42,582 bases of DNA from Hydrogenophaga sp. (GCA_018993155.1 JAGKSX010000026.1:1-42582), one strand, 5' to 3'. Positions 1 through 8,968 are shown, numbered from the stretch's first letter. Notes: a model not told the origin generated them from the sequence alone. Program-made: numbers and translations.

Positions 1-813
1 GATCTTCGGCAACTCGACCGGGTGCGGCAGCTGCCGCAGGCCGAACGGCTGGACCATGCGCTCGGCCAGGCGCTCGGGCACGGTGGCGATCAGGTCGGTC
101 GATTGCAGGATGTGGCCGATGGCCACGAAATGAGGCACCTTGAGCTTCACCCGCCGCCGTGGTGAATGGTTATCGAGGATTTCATCGACCTGACCGTGGC
201 CCGTGCCCGCCGACACGACAGCCAGGTGGTCGGCCGCAAAAAAATCACTGGTCTTCATGCGCTTGAGGTCCAGCCGGTGGCCCTGCCGGAACAGGCAGAC
301 GTAGCGCTGTTCGAACAGGCGGCGCTGGAAGAACCCGGCCTTGAGCTGGGGCAGCAGGCCGATGGCCAGGTCGATCTGGCCCGCTTCCATGGCGTCGCGC
401 AGGTGCAGGCCGCTGTTGCGCACCGTGCTGATGGTGACACCGGGCGCCAGCTGCTGGATGCGCTGCATCAGCTGCGGCAGGAAATAGATCTCGCCGATGT
501 CGGTCATGCCGATGGAGAAGCTGCGCTGGCTGGTGGCGGGGTCGAAGCTGCTGCGCGCGTTCACCGCGCTGTGGATCATGCCCAGGGCATAGCCGACCGA
601 CTCGGCCAACTGCTCGGCGAAGGGCGTGGGCTGCATGCCCTGCGCGGTGCGCAGGAACAGCTCGTCGTCGAACAGCTTGCGCAGCCGGGCCAGGGCGTTG
701 CTCACGGCGGGCTGGCCCAGGCCGAGGTTCTCGGCGACCCGGGACACCTTGCGTTCGGTCAGCAACTGGTTGAACACCACGAGCAGGTTCAGGTCGATGT
801 CTTCGAGCTTCAT
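1..813 (-). CDS. nagR: LysR-family regulator, NahR/NagR-like (3' end cut by window edge)
   Basis: The reading frame is open from the ATG at 813 down to base 1, giving 271 residues; LysR proteins are about 300, so roughly 30 C-terminal residues lie outside. The N-terminus has the winged helix-turn-helix with DLNLLVVFNQLL (8-19) and GQPAVSNALARLR. The effector domain carries MTDIGEIYF, GFFQRRLFEQRYVCLFRQGH, VPHFVAIGHILQSTDLIATVP and LPHPVELP, which match my recollection of NahR/NagR, the salicylate-responsive activators of naphthalene and salicylate catabolism. It is divergent from the oxygenase operon starting at 960, the usual LysR layout, so it probably activates that operon in response to salicylate or a related hydroxybenzoate. 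The family call is firm. The inducer is inferred from similarity and context. Confidence 0.9.
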   Translation of the reverse strand, partial: MKLEDIDLNLLVVFNQLLTERKVSRVAENLGLGQPAVSNALARLRKLFDDELFLRTAQGMQPTPFAEQLAESVGYALGMIHSAVNARSSFDPATSQRSFSIGMTDIGEIYFLPQLMQRIQQLAPGVTISTVRNSGLHLRDAMEAGQIDLAIGLLPQLKAGFFQRRLFEQRYVCLFRQGHRLDLKRMKTSDFFAADHLAVVSAGTGHGQVDEILDNHSPRRRVKLKVPHFVAIGHILQSTDLIATVPERLAERMVQPFGLRQLPHPVELPKI

Positions 814-959
814 GGGGCGTCTTCGGTCAGTTCATCAATATTGATTTGAATGATATTTTGAATTGATGCCATTGCATTGACTGATTTTCCTGGGGCGATG
901 ATCATCGCCGCCATCGCTCCCCACGAGCGCCGATAACCACAAAGACGAGACAAGCCCCC
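814..959. promoter_or_regulatory. Divergent control region between the LysR gene and the oxygenase operon
   Basis: This 146-bp spacer is clearly more AT-rich than the flanking genes. It holds two perfect palindromes: ATCAATATTGAT at 834-845, next to the LysR start and embedded in a TTCA-N7-TGAT arrangement (831-845) reminiscent of NahR-type sites, and GGCGATGATCATCGCC at 894-909. LysR proteins normally bind a dyad near their own start and a second site near the target promoter, which fits. No clear -10/-35 pair could be assigned by eye. Confidence 0.55.
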
Positions 960-1946
960 ATGGACATCCACGTACGCCCGTTGCAGCGCACCCTGAGCGT
1001 CGAGGCCGGGGTGAACCTGCTGGATGCGCTCCGGGCCCACGACATCCCGGTGTCGTACAGCTGCATGGCCGGCCGTTGTGGCACCTGCCGTTGCAAGGTG
1101 GTCTCGGGTCAGGTGCTGGCGTCGGGCCGCGAGCAGCGGCCGCCCCAGGCGAACGAGGACGAGGGCTGCGTGCTGGCCTGTCAGACCTTTGTCACCGAGT
1201 CCTGCACCATCGAGATCCCCGAGCCCGACGAGGTGGTGGTTCACACCGCGCGCATTGTCAAGGCCACCGTGGTGGCGATCGAGGCGCCCACGCACGACAT
1301 CCGGCGCCTGCGGCTCAAGCCCGCCAAGCCGATCGAGTTCTCCCCCGGGCAGTACGCGCAGCTGCAGTTCACGCCCGACCACATCCGCCCGTATTCCATG
1401 GCAGGCCTCTGCACCGACGGTGAGCTGGAGTTCCATGTGCGCTGCGTGCCCGACGGCCGCGTGAGCGGCTACATCAAGAACCAGCTGAAGGTGGGCGACG
1501 CGGTGCGCGTGAGCGGCCCGCTGGGCGCGGCCTACCTGCGCCGCAAGCACACCGGCCCCATGCTGTGCGTGGCCGGCGGCACCGGGCTGGCGCCCATCCT
1601 GTCCATCGTGCGCGGCGTGGTGGCGGCCGGCATGCACAGCCCCATCCACCTGTACTTCGGTGTGCGCTCCGAGCGCGACGTCTATGGCCTCGACTGGTTG
1701 GACGAGCTGCGCCAGCGGTACCCGAAGCTGCAGGTCCACACCGTGCTGGCGTCCGGGACGGCGGCGGGTTGTCGCACCGGTCTGGTCACCGACGCCATCC
1801 GGCAGGACTGGCGCGACCTGGCCGGTTTCCGCGCCTACCTCTGCGGCGCGCCGCCGATGGTGGAGGCCACCTCGATGCTGATCCGCCAGATGGGCGTGTT
1901 GCCCGAACAGATTTACGCCGACGCTTTCTACGCCAGCGGCACCTAA
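960..1946 (+). CDS. nagAa: Ferredoxin--NAD(P)+ reductase component of a Rieske oxygenase system (NagAa/NahAa-like)
   Basis: This 328-aa flavoprotein has the same length as NahAa/NagAa. It passes electrons from NAD(P)H through FAD and a plant-type [2Fe-2S] cluster to the Rieske ferredoxin and oxygenase. Residues 1-90 form the ferredoxin domain with C35, C40, C43 and C74 (CMAGRCGTC and VLACQ). Residues 95-195 form the FAD domain with RPYSMA (143-148). The NAD domain has GGTGLAP (206-212) and CGAPPM (295-300), and the C-terminus reads IYADAFY. It is first in the operon, 10 bp before the oxygenase large subunit. In the known nag cluster one reductase serves both naphthalene dioxygenase and salicylate 5-hydroxylase. 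No naphthalene dioxygenase subunits are seen here, so its partner is presumably the downstream hydroxylase alone. Confidence 0.93.
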   Translation: MDIHVRPLQRTLSVEAGVNLLDALRAHDIPVSYSCMAGRCGTCRCKVVSGQVLASGREQRPPQANEDEGCVLACQTFVTESCTIEIPEPDEVVVHTARIVKATVVAIEAPTHDIRRLRLKPAKPIEFSPGQYAQLQFTPDHIRPYSMAGLCTDGELEFHVRCVPDGRVSGYIKNQLKVGDAVRVSGPLGAAYLRRKHTGPMLCVAGGTGLAPILSIVRGVVAAGMHSPIHLYFGVRSERDVYGLDWLDELRQRYPKLQVHTVLASGTAAGCRTGLVTDAIRQDWRDLAGFRAYLCGAPPMVEATSMLIRQMGVLPEQIYADAFYASGT

Positions 1947-1956
1947 GGAGACCCCC

Positions 1957-3204
1957 ATGAGTACCTTTCCCGAGCAACTGCGCTGGGAATCCGACGGCAC
2001 CAGCCGGATTCCCTTCATGGCCTACACCGATGCCGAGCTGCACAAGAAGGAGCTGGAGCGCTTCTTCTACACCCGGCACTGGAACTACGTGGGCCTGGAG
2101 GCCGAGGTGCCCAACGCCGGCGACTACAAGCGCACGGTGGTGGGCGAGCGCTCGGTGATCATGGTGCGCGATGCCGACGGCGGCATCAGCGTGGTGGAGA
2201 ACGTCTGCGCCCACCGGGGCATGCAGTTCTGCCGCGAGCGCCACGGCAACAAGAAGGAATTCGTCTGCCCGTACCACCAGTGGAGCTACACCTTGAAGGG
2301 CGACCTCCAGGGCGTGCCGTTCCGGCGCGGCGTGAAGCAGGACGGCAAGGTCAACGGCGGCATGCCGGCGGACTTCAAGACCGCTGACCACGGGCTGAAC
2401 AAGCTCAAGGTGGCCACGCGCGGCGGCGTGGTGTTTGCCAGTTTCGACCACGGCGTCGAGTCGCTGGAAGACTTCATGGGCCCGGCCATTCTGGGCTACT
2501 TCGACCGCCTCTTCAACGGCCGCAAGCTCACCATCCTCGGGTACAACCGCCAGCGCATTCCGGGCAACTGGAAGCTGATGCAGGAGAACATCAAGGACCC
2601 GTACCACCCGGGCCTGCTGCACACCTGGTTCGTGACCTTCGGCCTCTGGCGCGCCGACAACAAGAGCGAGTTGAAGATGGACGCTCGCCACCGCCACGCG
2701 GCCATGATCTCCACGCGTGGCCAGTCGGGCAAGGCCGAGCAGGTCACGCAGGTCTCCAGTTTCAAGGAGAGCATGCAGCTGCACGACCCGCGCTTCCTGG
2801 ACATCGTGCCCGAACCCTGGTGGGAGGGCCCGACGGCGGTGATGATGACGCTCTTCCCCAGCGTCATCCTGCAGCAGCAGGTCAACAGCGTCTCGACCCG
2901 CCACATCCAGCCCGACGGCCATGGCGCCTTCGATTTCGTCTGGACCCACTTCGGCTTCGAGGACGACAGCGAAGAGATGACGCAGCGCCGCCTGCGCCAG
3001 GCCAACCTGTTCGGCCCGGCCGGCTTCGTCTCGGCCGACGACGGCGAGGTGATCGAGTTCTCGCAACAGGGCTTCGAGCAGAAGCCCTATCACCGCACGC
3101 TGGCCGAGCTGGGCGGGCGCGAGGTGGGCGACACCGACCACATGGTCACCGAGACCCTGATCCGCGGCATGTACGCCTACTGGCGCGAAGTGATGGAGGC
3201 CTGA
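1957..3204 (+). CDS. nagG: Salicylate 5-hydroxylase-like Rieske oxygenase, large (alpha) subunit
   Basis: This 415-aa ring-hydroxylating oxygenase alpha subunit is predicted to convert salicylate to gentisate with O2 and electrons from the ferredoxin. The Rieske centre is C84-x-H86 and C104-x2-H107 (CAHRG, CPYHQW). The mononuclear iron site carries D214, H217 and H222 ([12 protein letters not shown]). The segments [19 protein letters not shown] and [20 protein letters not shown] closely match my recollection of NagG, and the length is near that of NagG (about 423). A good Shine-Dalgarno (AAGGAG) precedes the ATG. The small subunit starts 2 bp after the stop. Anthranilate or another substituted benzoate is a possible alternative substrate, but the reductase and regulator similarities favour salicylate. 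Confidence 0.9.
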   Translation: MSTFPEQLRWESDGTSRIPFMAYTDAELHKKELERFFYTRHWNYVGLEAEVPNAGDYKRTVVGERSVIMVRDADGGISVVENVCAHRGMQFCRERHGNKKEFVCPYHQWSYTLKGDLQGVPFRRGVKQDGKVNGGMPADFKTADHGLNKLKVATRGGVVFASFDHGVESLEDFMGPAILGYFDRLFNGRKLTILGYNRQRIPGNWKLMQENIKDPYHPGLLHTWFVTFGLWRADNKSELKMDARHRHAAMISTRGQSGKAEQVTQVSSFKESMQLHDPRFLDIVPEPWWEGPTAVMMTLFPSVILQQQVNSVSTRHIQPDGHGAFDFVWTHFGFEDDSEEMTQRRLRQANLFGPAGFVSADDGEVIEFSQQGFEQKPYHRTLAELGGREVGDTDHMVTETLIRGMYAYWREVMEA

Positions 3205-3206
3205 GC

Positions 3207-3695
3207 ATGAGCCACACCACCGCGCTCCGCTTCGAGGACCACATGGCCATCTCCCGGCTCTATGCCGATTACGCCCAGGCGGTCGATTCGGGCGACTGGG
3301 ATCTCTGGCCCGAGTTCTTCATCGACGATTGCGTCTACAAGCTGATTCCGCGCGAGAACCACGAGCGCGGCTTCCCGCTGGCCACGCTGTCCTTCGAGAG
3401 CAAGGGCATGCTCAAGGACCGCGCCTACGGCATCAAGGAAACGCTGTTCCACGACCCGTACTACCAGCGCCACGTGGTGGGTGCGCCGCTGGTGCACAAG
3501 GCCGAGGCCGACCGCTTCGAGGTCGAGGCCAACTACGCGGTCTTTCGCACCAAGCTCTCGCGCGAATCGACGGTGTTCAACGTCGGCCGCTACATCGACG
3601 TGATCGTGCGCACGCCCGACGGGCTCAAGTTCGCCTCGCGCCTGTGCGTGTACGACAGCGAAATGATCCCGAATTCCATCATCTATCCGATCTGA
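3207..3695 (+). CDS. nagH: Salicylate 5-hydroxylase-like Rieske oxygenase, small (beta) subunit
   Basis: This 162-aa beta subunit of an aromatic-ring hydroxylase (NTF2-like cone fold) is structural and pairs with the alpha subunit just upstream. The start at 3207 lies 2 bp after the alpha stop, so translation is probably coupled; longer in-frame starts run into the alpha gene and were rejected. The length and the features [20 protein letters not shown], the [16 protein letters not shown] core and the C-terminal IIYPI fit the NagH/AndAd-type family. It is 4 bp upstream of the chorismate-mutase-like gene. Confidence 0.88.
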   Translation: MSHTTALRFEDHMAISRLYADYAQAVDSGDWDLWPEFFIDDCVYKLIPRENHERGFPLATLSFESKGMLKDRAYGIKETLFHDPYYQRHVVGAPLVHKAEADRFEVEANYAVFRTKLSRESTVFNVGRYIDVIVRTPDGLKFASRLCVYDSEMIPNSIIYPI

Positions 3696-3699
3696 CCCC

Positions 3700-4077
3700 A
3701 TGGCCCACGAACCCCAGACCGAACCCGACACCCACGCGCCACCGCTGCGCCGCTTCATTGACCCGGCGTACGTGCCCCTGTGCGAGAACCTCGCCCAGGT
3801 GCGCGAGCACATCGACGCGCTCGATGCGCAGATCGTGGCCCTGCTGGCCGAGCGCGGCCGCTACGTGAAAGACGCGGCGCGCTTCAAGCGCGATGCGTTC
3901 CAGGTGTCCGCGCCGCAACGCCAGCAGCAAGTCTTCGACAAGGTGCGGCAGCTGGCCGAACAGACCGGCGCCTACCCCGAAGTGGTGGACGCCTGTTACC
4001 GCGCGATGGTCGCGGGCTTCATCGCGCGCGAACAGCGCGACCATCTTGAAATGAAAAACATCGAGGAGAACCCATGA
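3700..4077 (+). CDS. AroQ-fold chorismate mutase / isochorismate-pyruvate lyase-like protein
   Basis: This 125-aa all-helical protein belongs to the type II chorismate mutase family, which includes PchB (isochorismate to salicylate plus pyruvate). After about 30 residues of variable leader come VREHIDALDAQIVALLAERGRYVKDAARFK and FIAREQRDHLE. Thus the conserved first-helix Arg, the Arg/Lys of the second helix and a C-terminal Gln are present at expected spacings. It lies inside the oxygenase operon, 4 bp after the small subunit and overlapping the next start by 4 bp. A salicylate-forming enzyme in a salicylate-consuming operon is unusual. Whether it has lyase activity, mutase activity or acts on an operon intermediate cannot be read from sequence. 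Confidence 0.8.
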   Translation: MAHEPQTEPDTHAPPLRRFIDPAYVPLCENLAQVREHIDALDAQIVALLAERGRYVKDAARFKRDAFQVSAPQRQQQVFDKVRQLAEQTGAYPEVVDACYRAMVAGFIAREQRDHLEMKNIEENP

Positions 4078-5042
4078 AAACCTTCCGCCTGATGGCTTGT
4101 GCGCTGATCGCGCTGTCCGGTACCGCCGCCCACGCACAGGACTGGCCGGCGCGCGTCGTGCGCATCGTCGTGCCCTTCGGCGCCGGCTCGTCGCCCGACA
4201 TCCTGGCGCGCGTCATCAACGACAAGCTCGCCGCGCGCCTGGGCCAGCCGGTGATCGTGGAGAACAAACCCGGTGCCGGCGGCAACAGCGGCACCGACCT
4301 GGTGGCCAAGGCCGCGCCGGACGGCTACACCTTCCTGCTGTCGGTGAACGCGCCCCTGGTCTACAACACCGTGCTCTACAAGCGCCTGCCGTACGACCCC
4401 TTCCGAGACCTCGCGCCGGTGACGCTGGCCGCCACCACGCCCAACGTCTGCGCCGTCTCCAACAGCATGGGCGTGGACACCGTGAAGGGCTGGCTCGACG
4501 CGCTCAAGCGCAACCCGGGCCAGTACAACTTCGCGTCCACCGGCAGCGGCTCGATCGCACACCTGGGTGTGGAACTGATCAAGGCCCGGACCAAGTCGTT
4601 CGCGGTCCACATTCCCTACGCGTCCTCGGGCCAGGCGGTCACGGCGATCATCGCGGGCGACGTGCATTTCGCCTGCCTGCCGCCGGTGGCGATCATGCCG
4701 CAGGCCAAGGCCGGGCGCCTCAAGGCGCTGGCCGTCACGTCGGCCGAGCGTTTCGACCTGCTGCCCGAGCTGCCGACCCTGCGCGAATCGGGCATCGCCG
4801 ACATCCAGGCCGAGCCCTGGTTCGCCTACATGGCGCCGCAGGGCACGCCGCCCGAGGTCGTCCAGCGCATGAGCCGGGAGATCTCCGCCGTGCTCAAGGA
4901 CCCGGAGACCCGCCAGCGCCTGCAGGGCGCGTACTTCAATCCCGTGGGCGGCACGCCGCAGGAGCTGGCGAAGTTCATGAAAGAGGAGCTCGCCCGCTGG
5001 AAGCCGGTGATCGAACGCGCCGGCCTCAAGCCCGAGAACTGA
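4074..5042 (+). CDS. Bug/TctC-family periplasmic solute-binding protein
   Basis: This 322-aa extracytoplasmic binding protein belongs to the tripartite tricarboxylate transporter (Bug) family. It has a signal peptide with cleavage probably after AHA (about residue 21), then VVRIVVPFGAGSSPDILAR and VIVENKPGAGGNSGTD, the family hallmarks. The ATG overlaps the stop of the chorismate-mutase-like gene (ATGA), so it is translationally coupled within the oxygenase operon. By context it should bind the aromatic substrate or another carboxylate and hand it to TctA/TctB-type membrane proteins. None of those are encoded here, as is usual for the expanded Bug sets of Burkholderiales. Confidence 0.92.
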   Translation: MKTFRLMACALIALSGTAAHAQDWPARVVRIVVPFGAGSSPDILARVINDKLAARLGQPVIVENKPGAGGNSGTDLVAKAAPDGYTFLLSVNAPLVYNTVLYKRLPYDPFRDLAPVTLAATTPNVCAVSNSMGVDTVKGWLDALKRNPGQYNFASTGSGSIAHLGVELIKARTKSFAVHIPYASSGQAVTAIIAGDVHFACLPPVAIMPQAKAGRLKALAVTSAERFDLLPELPTLRESGIADIQAEPWFAYMAPQGTPPEVVQRMSREISAVLKDPETRQRLQGAYFNPVGGTPQELAKFMKEELARWKPVIERAGLKPEN

Positions 5043-5057
5043 CACGGAGCCACTGCC

Positions 5058-5387
5058 ATGACCACCGACAGCAGCCTGCCCTGGACCGACGCGACCGCGC
5101 TCGACGATGTGCCCGACGACGACGTGACCAGCGTGGAGGTCGACGGACTCGACATCGCCCTCTACAAGGTGGAGGGCAGCGTGTACGCCACCGACAACAT
5201 CTGCACCCACGGCCACGCGCGCCTGTGCGACGGCTTCCTGGAAGGCCACGAAATCGAATGCCCGCTGCACCAGGGCAAGTTCGACGTGCGCGACGGCAGC
5301 CCGACCTGCGCGCCGGTCACCGAGGCCTTGCGCAGCTACCCGGTGCGCATCGAGAACGGGCGGGTGTTCCTGCAGCTGCCCGTCTGA
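5058..5387 (+). CDS. nagAb: Rieske-type [2Fe-2S] ferredoxin, NagAb-like
   Basis: This 109-aa ferredoxin shuttles electrons from the reductase to the oxygenase. The Rieske ligands are C49-x-H51 (CTHGHA) and C68-x2-H71 (CPLHQGKFD). Length and motifs fit NahAb/NagAb-type ferredoxins (about 104 aa). It is the last gene of the operon, 15 bp after the Bug gene, and its stop lies 2 bp from the converging amiC end. Its separation from the reductase and oxygenase genes by two unrelated genes differs from the nag order I recall. Confidence 0.92.
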   Translation: MTTDSSLPWTDATALDDVPDDDVTSVEVDGLDIALYKVEGSVYATDNICTHGHARLCDGFLEGHEIECPLHQGKFDVRDGSPTCAPVTEALRSYPVRIENGRVFLQLPV

Positions 5388-5389
5388 GC

Positions 5390-6838
5390 TCAGATCTGGC
5401 GGTTGCGCGCCAGCGGCGGGTTCTTCGAGAAGTAGGCGACGATGCCGCGCACCAGCGCGTCGGCCAGGTCGTCCTGGTACTTCGGGTCGTTCAGGCGCTT
5501 TTCTTCATCGGGGTTGCTGATGAAGGCCGTTTCCACCAGCACGCTGGGGATGTCGGGCGCGCGCAGCACGGCGAAGTTGGCCTGCTCCACCTGGGGCTTG
5601 TGCAGCTTGCCGATTTTCTTCACGTGGCCCAGCATGGCCGAGCCCAGTTTGAGGCTGTCGTTGATCTGGGCCGTGGTGCTCATGTCGAACAAGGCGCGCC
5701 GCACATGGGCGTCGGCTGCCTTCACGTTCAGGCCACCCACCAGGTCCGCGGCGTTCTCCTTGTCGGCCATCCACTTCGCGGCGGTGCTGGTGGCACCGCG
5801 CGTGCTCAGCGCGTACACGCTCGCGCCCTGGGGCCTGGGCGTGAGGAAGGCGTCGGCGTGGATGCTGATGAAGAGATCGGCCTGCACGCGCTGCGCCTTC
5901 TGCACGCGCACCTGCAGCGGCACGAAGAAGTCCTTGTCGCGCGTCATGTAGGCGCGCATGGGGTTGCCGTTGACGCGGGTCTCGTTGATGCGCTCGCGCA
6001 GCTTGTGCGCGATCTGCAGCACCACGCGTTTTTCCTGTGTGCCGTTGGGGCCGATGGCACCGGGATCCTCGCCGCCATGGCCGGGGTCGAGCGCGATGAT
6101 GATGAGGCGCTCGGTCTTGCCCTTGCCGCCGGGCGGCTGCTTGGCCGGGCTGCCCTTGGGGCCAGCGCCGGCGACCGTGGTGTCGTCGCTGCCACCGGGT
6201 GGCTTGGCCGCCGGCAGCGGCGGGCCCTGGTCGGGGTTGGCAGGGGCCTTGGGCCGCTCGCGGCCCGCGATCAGCTCGCCCAGCGGGTCGTCGGCCGGCG
6301 TGGCCGGTTTGGTGACCTTGTCGGCTTCCAGGCCCAGCAGGCGCGCGGCGCGTTCGCTGGCCGCGTCCATGTCCTTCATGCGCTGGGCGATCAGCTGCTC
6401 CAGCGGGTCGGGCGGGTTGAGGGGGTAGAGGTCGAACACCAGCCGGTGCTGGTAGGCCGCCACCGGCTCCAGGTTGAACACCTGGGGTTTGATCGGTTTC
6501 TTGAGGTCGATCACCAGGCGCACCACGTTGGGCGCGTTCTGCGCGGCGCGGATGCCGGCGATGTTGGGGTCGTCCGACTTGAGCTTGCCCACCAGCTCGC
6601 GCAGGCCGGGCAGCAGGTCGATGCCTTCGATGTCCACCGCCAGCCGGGGCGGGTCGGTCACGAAGAACTGCTTGGCCTGCAGCAGCGCGTCGGATTCGAT
6701 GGTCACGCGCGTGTAGTCCTCGGCCGGCCAGATGCGCACCGCCACCACACTGGCGCCGCGCGCGATCTGCTGCGCGCCCAGCAGCAGCACCAGCGAGCCG
6801 GTGCGCAGCAGGGTGCGGCGGCTGAGGTGGCCGCTCAC
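5390..6838 (-). CDS. amiC: N-acetylmuramoyl-L-alanine amidase AmiC
   Basis: This 482-aa periplasmic zinc amidase cleaves the bond between MurNAc and the peptide and helps daughter-cell separation. The N-terminus has a twin-arginine-type signal (SRRTLL plus a hydrophobic stretch), consistent with Tat export of AmiC. An AMIN domain (about 30-140) follows, then a Pro/Gly-rich linker (about 175-240), then an Amidase_3 domain with DPGHGGEDPGA (zinc His at 254), EKRVVL, SIHADAF and the late VLVETAFISNPDEE. It overlaps the tsaE stop by 4 bp, and the pair is a conserved betaproteobacterial arrangement. Confidence 0.95.
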   Translation of the reverse strand: MSGHLSRRTLLRTGSLVLLLGAQQIARGASVVAVRIWPAEDYTRVTIESDALLQAKQFFVTDPPRLAVDIEGIDLLPGLRELVGKLKSDDPNIAGIRAAQNAPNVVRLVIDLKKPIKPQVFNLEPVAAYQHRLVFDLYPLNPPDPLEQLIAQRMKDMDAASERAARLLGLEADKVTKPATPADDPLGELIAGRERPKAPANPDQGPPLPAAKPPGGSDDTTVAGAGPKGSPAKQPPGGKGKTERLIIIALDPGHGGEDPGAIGPNGTQEKRVVLQIAHKLRERINETRVNGNPMRAYMTRDKDFFVPLQVRVQKAQRVQADLFISIHADAFLTPRPQGASVYALSTRGATSTAAKWMADKENAADLVGGLNVKAADAHVRRALFDMSTTAQINDSLKLGSAMLGHVKKIGKLHKPQVEQANFAVLRAPDIPSVLVETAFISNPDEEKRLNDPKYQDDLADALVRGIVAYFSKNPPLARNRQI

Positions 6839-7371
6839 GCCAGTGCCTCCAGCAACAGGCGGCCAGTGGCGGTGAGCGCCGTGGCGTGCACGGTGCGCTG
6901 GGTGTCCTGGTCCGGGTCGGTGTGGGCTTGGGGTGTGATCATGTCGTCGGGTTGAATGTCGATCTGGAGATCGACCACCGGCAGAAACTCACCGGCGCGC
7001 TCGGGCCATTCCACCAGCTTGAGGCCGGGGCTGGCGAAAAGTTCGCGAAAGCCCGCGTCTTCCCATTCGCGCGGGTCGTTGAAGCGGTAGAAGTCGAAGT
7101 GCCAGATCTGCAGCGGCTCGCCCTCGGGCATCACCGCGCAGTCGATCGCGCTGTGCGGCTCGACCACCGCGTAGGTGGGGCTCTTGATGCGACCGCGCAC
7201 GCCCAGCGCGCGCAGCAGGTGGCGCACCAGCGTGGTCTTGCCCGCGCCCAGGTCGCCCTGCAGGGTCAGCGTGGCGTGGGCGATGGCCGGGGTGGTGGCG
7301 AGGCGGCGCGCGAAGGCCTGGGTGTCTTCTTCGGTGGCCCACTGGCCCTGCCAGCGTTCGACAGGGGGCAC
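6835..7371 (-). CDS. tsaE: tRNA threonylcarbamoyladenosine biosynthesis ATPase TsaE
   Basis: This is a small P-loop ATPase that works with TsaB and TsaD in making t6A at position 37 of ANN-decoding tRNAs. Features are LQGDLGAGKTTLVRHLL (Walker A), IKSPTYAVVE, the HFDFYRF motif and LKLVEWPERA. I chose the GTG at 7371 (178 aa), because the frame reads far upstream without a stop but the divergent queG begins at 7414 and TsaE proteins are 150-180 aa. A GCAGG sequence just upstream could serve as ribosome binding site. The start is uncertain by a few codons. It overlaps amiC by 4 bp. Confidence 0.9.
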   Translation of the reverse strand: MPPVERWQGQWATEEDTQAFARRLATTPAIAHATLTLQGDLGAGKTTLVRHLLRALGVRGRIKSPTYAVVEPHSAIDCAVMPEGEPLQIWHFDFYRFNDPREWEDAGFRELFASPGLKLVEWPERAGEFLPVVDLQIDIQPDDMITPQAHTDPDQDTQRTVHATALTATGRLLLEALA

Positions 7372-7413
7372 AAGGCCTGCAGAAACCGGTTCGGTTCCTA
7401 CAATCGGCTTGCC

Positions 7414-8502
7414 ATGAAGTTCGCTTTTGATGCCGCTCAACTCGTCTCGCAGATACAGGCCTGGGGCCAGGAGCTTGCATTTTCCCAAATTGGCGTGGCT
7501 GGTGTGGATTTGTCGGCCGCGGAACCGGGTTTGCAGGCCTGGTTGTCGGCTGGATGGCACGGTGACATGGCCTACATGGCCGCGCATGGCATGAAGCGTG
7601 CCCGCCCCGCCGAGCTGGTGCCGGGCACGCTGAGCGTGATCACCGCGCGCATGGACTACCTGCCGCGTGGCACACCCGAGGACTGGCAGGCCCGGGAATT
7701 GCGGCGCCTGGAGCGCCCGGACGAGGCCATCGTGTCGGTCTATGCCCGGGGGCGCGACTACCACAAGGTGCTGCGCAACCGGCTGCAGACCCTGACCGAG
7801 CGCATCCAGGCCGCCGCCGGGCCGCTGGGCCACCGCGTGTTCACCGACTCGGCGCCGGTGCTCGAGGCCGAGCTCGCACAGCGCAGCGGCCAGGGCTGGC
7901 GCGGCAAGCACACGCTGCTGCTGCACCGCGAAGCCGGCTCGATGTTCTTCCTGGGCGAGATCTACACCGACCTGCCCCTGCCACCCACCGAGCCCATCAG
8001 CGCGCACTGCGGCGCCTGCAGCGCCTGCATCGACATCTGCCCCACCCAGGCCATCACCGCACCGCACCGGCTGGACGCACGCCGTTGCATCAGTTACCTG
8101 ACCATCGAACATGCCGGCCCGGTTCCCGAGGCCCTGCGTCCCTTGATCGGCAACCGCATCTACGGCTGCGACGACTGCCAGCTGATCTGCCCCTGGAACA
8201 AGTTCGCCCGGCGCAGCCCCTTGCCCGACTTCGACGCGCGCGAGGGCCTGAGTGGTGCCACGCTGGTGGAGCTGTTTGCCTGGAGCGAGCCGGAGTTCCT
8301 GCGCCGCACCGAGGGCAGTCCGATCCGGCGCATCGGACACGAGCGCTGGTTGCGCAACATCGCGGTCTCGCTCGGCAATGCGCTGCGCGCCGGGCCCGAT
8401 GAAGCGGTGCTTCAGGCCTTGCAGGCCCGCGCCGACCACCCCAGCGAACTGGTGCGCGAGCACGTGGCCTGGGCGATGGCGCAAGGGGCCGCCGCCCACT
8501 GA
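7414..8502 (+). CDS. queG: Epoxyqueuosine reductase QueG
   Basis: This 362-aa cytosolic cobalamin- and iron-sulfur-dependent enzyme performs the last step of queuosine tRNA modification, reducing epoxyqueuosine to queuosine. The cluster motifs CGACSACIDICPTQAI and CDDCQLICPWN bind two [4Fe-4S] centres. The N-terminal part has the WLSAGWHGDMAYM pattern and DSAPVLEAELAQRSG typical of the family. The ATG at 7414 gives a standard length, and the longer in-frame ORF upstream is a shadow of tsaE. A TACAAT hexamer at 7399-7404, only 10 bp before the ATG, could be a -10 element giving a very short leader. It is divergent from tsaE. Confidence 0.94.
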   Translation: MKFAFDAAQLVSQIQAWGQELAFSQIGVAGVDLSAAEPGLQAWLSAGWHGDMAYMAAHGMKRARPAELVPGTLSVITARMDYLPRGTPEDWQARELRRLERPDEAIVSVYARGRDYHKVLRNRLQTLTERIQAAAGPLGHRVFTDSAPVLEAELAQRSGQGWRGKHTLLLHREAGSMFFLGEIYTDLPLPPTEPISAHCGACSACIDICPTQAITAPHRLDARRCISYLTIEHAGPVPEALRPLIGNRIYGCDDCQLICPWNKFARRSPLPDFDAREGLSGATLVELFAWSEPEFLRRTEGSPIRRIGHERWLRNIAVSLGNALRAGPDEAVLQALQARADHPSELVREHVAWAMAQGAAAH

Positions 8503-8511
8503 GCGTTCGCC

Positions 8512-8949
8512 TCAGGCTTCGCCCACGTTGTCCTCCAGCCGGCCGAGCAGGGCGAGCAGGGTGGTGCGCTCGTTGTCGGTGAGGCCGGCCATCATGGTCT
8601 TCTCGAAGCGCACCCGGTGCTGCTGCATCTTGCGCTGCAGCGCCTGACCTTCGGCGGTCACGCCCACGCGCTGGCTGCGGCCGTCGTCGGGGTCGGGGCG
8701 GCTGTGCAGCAGGCCGCGCTCGTGCAGGGCTTTGACGATGCGCGCGATCTGCGCCTTGTCGCGGCCCGAGTGCTGCACCAGGTCGCTCTGCGTGGCGCCA
8801 TCGTGGCGCATGAAGTAGCCCAGGCAGCGCGCCTCCATCGGTCCCAGGCCCTCGCCGTCGTGGCGCATGGCCTCCTGCAGGTGGCGCCGCAGGCCGTGCA
8901 TGAGGCTGTGCAGGCGGTCCAGCACCTCGGTGTTCGAATTTCTTGTCAT
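8512..8949 (-). CDS. MarR-family transcriptional regulator
   Basis: This 145-aa winged-helix regulator has GPMEARCLGYFMRHDGATQSDLVQHSGRDKAQIARIVKALHERGLL as helix-turn-helix and wing region, with DPDDGRSQRVGVTAEG as the beta hairpin. It is divergent from the siderophore-interacting protein gene, with a 74-bp spacer that contains a TGACA-G-TGTCA palindrome. It probably represses itself and the neighbour in response to a small ligand or metal, but its signal is not evident. It converges on queG with a 9-bp gap. Confidence 0.9.
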   Translation of the reverse strand: MTRNSNTEVLDRLHSLMHGLRRHLQEAMRHDGEGLGPMEARCLGYFMRHDGATQSDLVQHSGRDKAQIARIVKALHERGLLHSRPDPDDGRSQRVGVTAEGQALQRKMQQHRVRFEKTMMAGLTDNERTTLLALLGRLEDNVGEA

Positions 8950-8968
8950 CGTGGGTTGTCCATGTTGT

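Noticed and set aside
4097-6955. 952-aa ORF on the plus strand
   Set aside because: It runs through the Bug gene and ferredoxin in another frame and antisense to amiC; Arg/Ala/Gly-rich translation is typical of GC-rich shadow frames.
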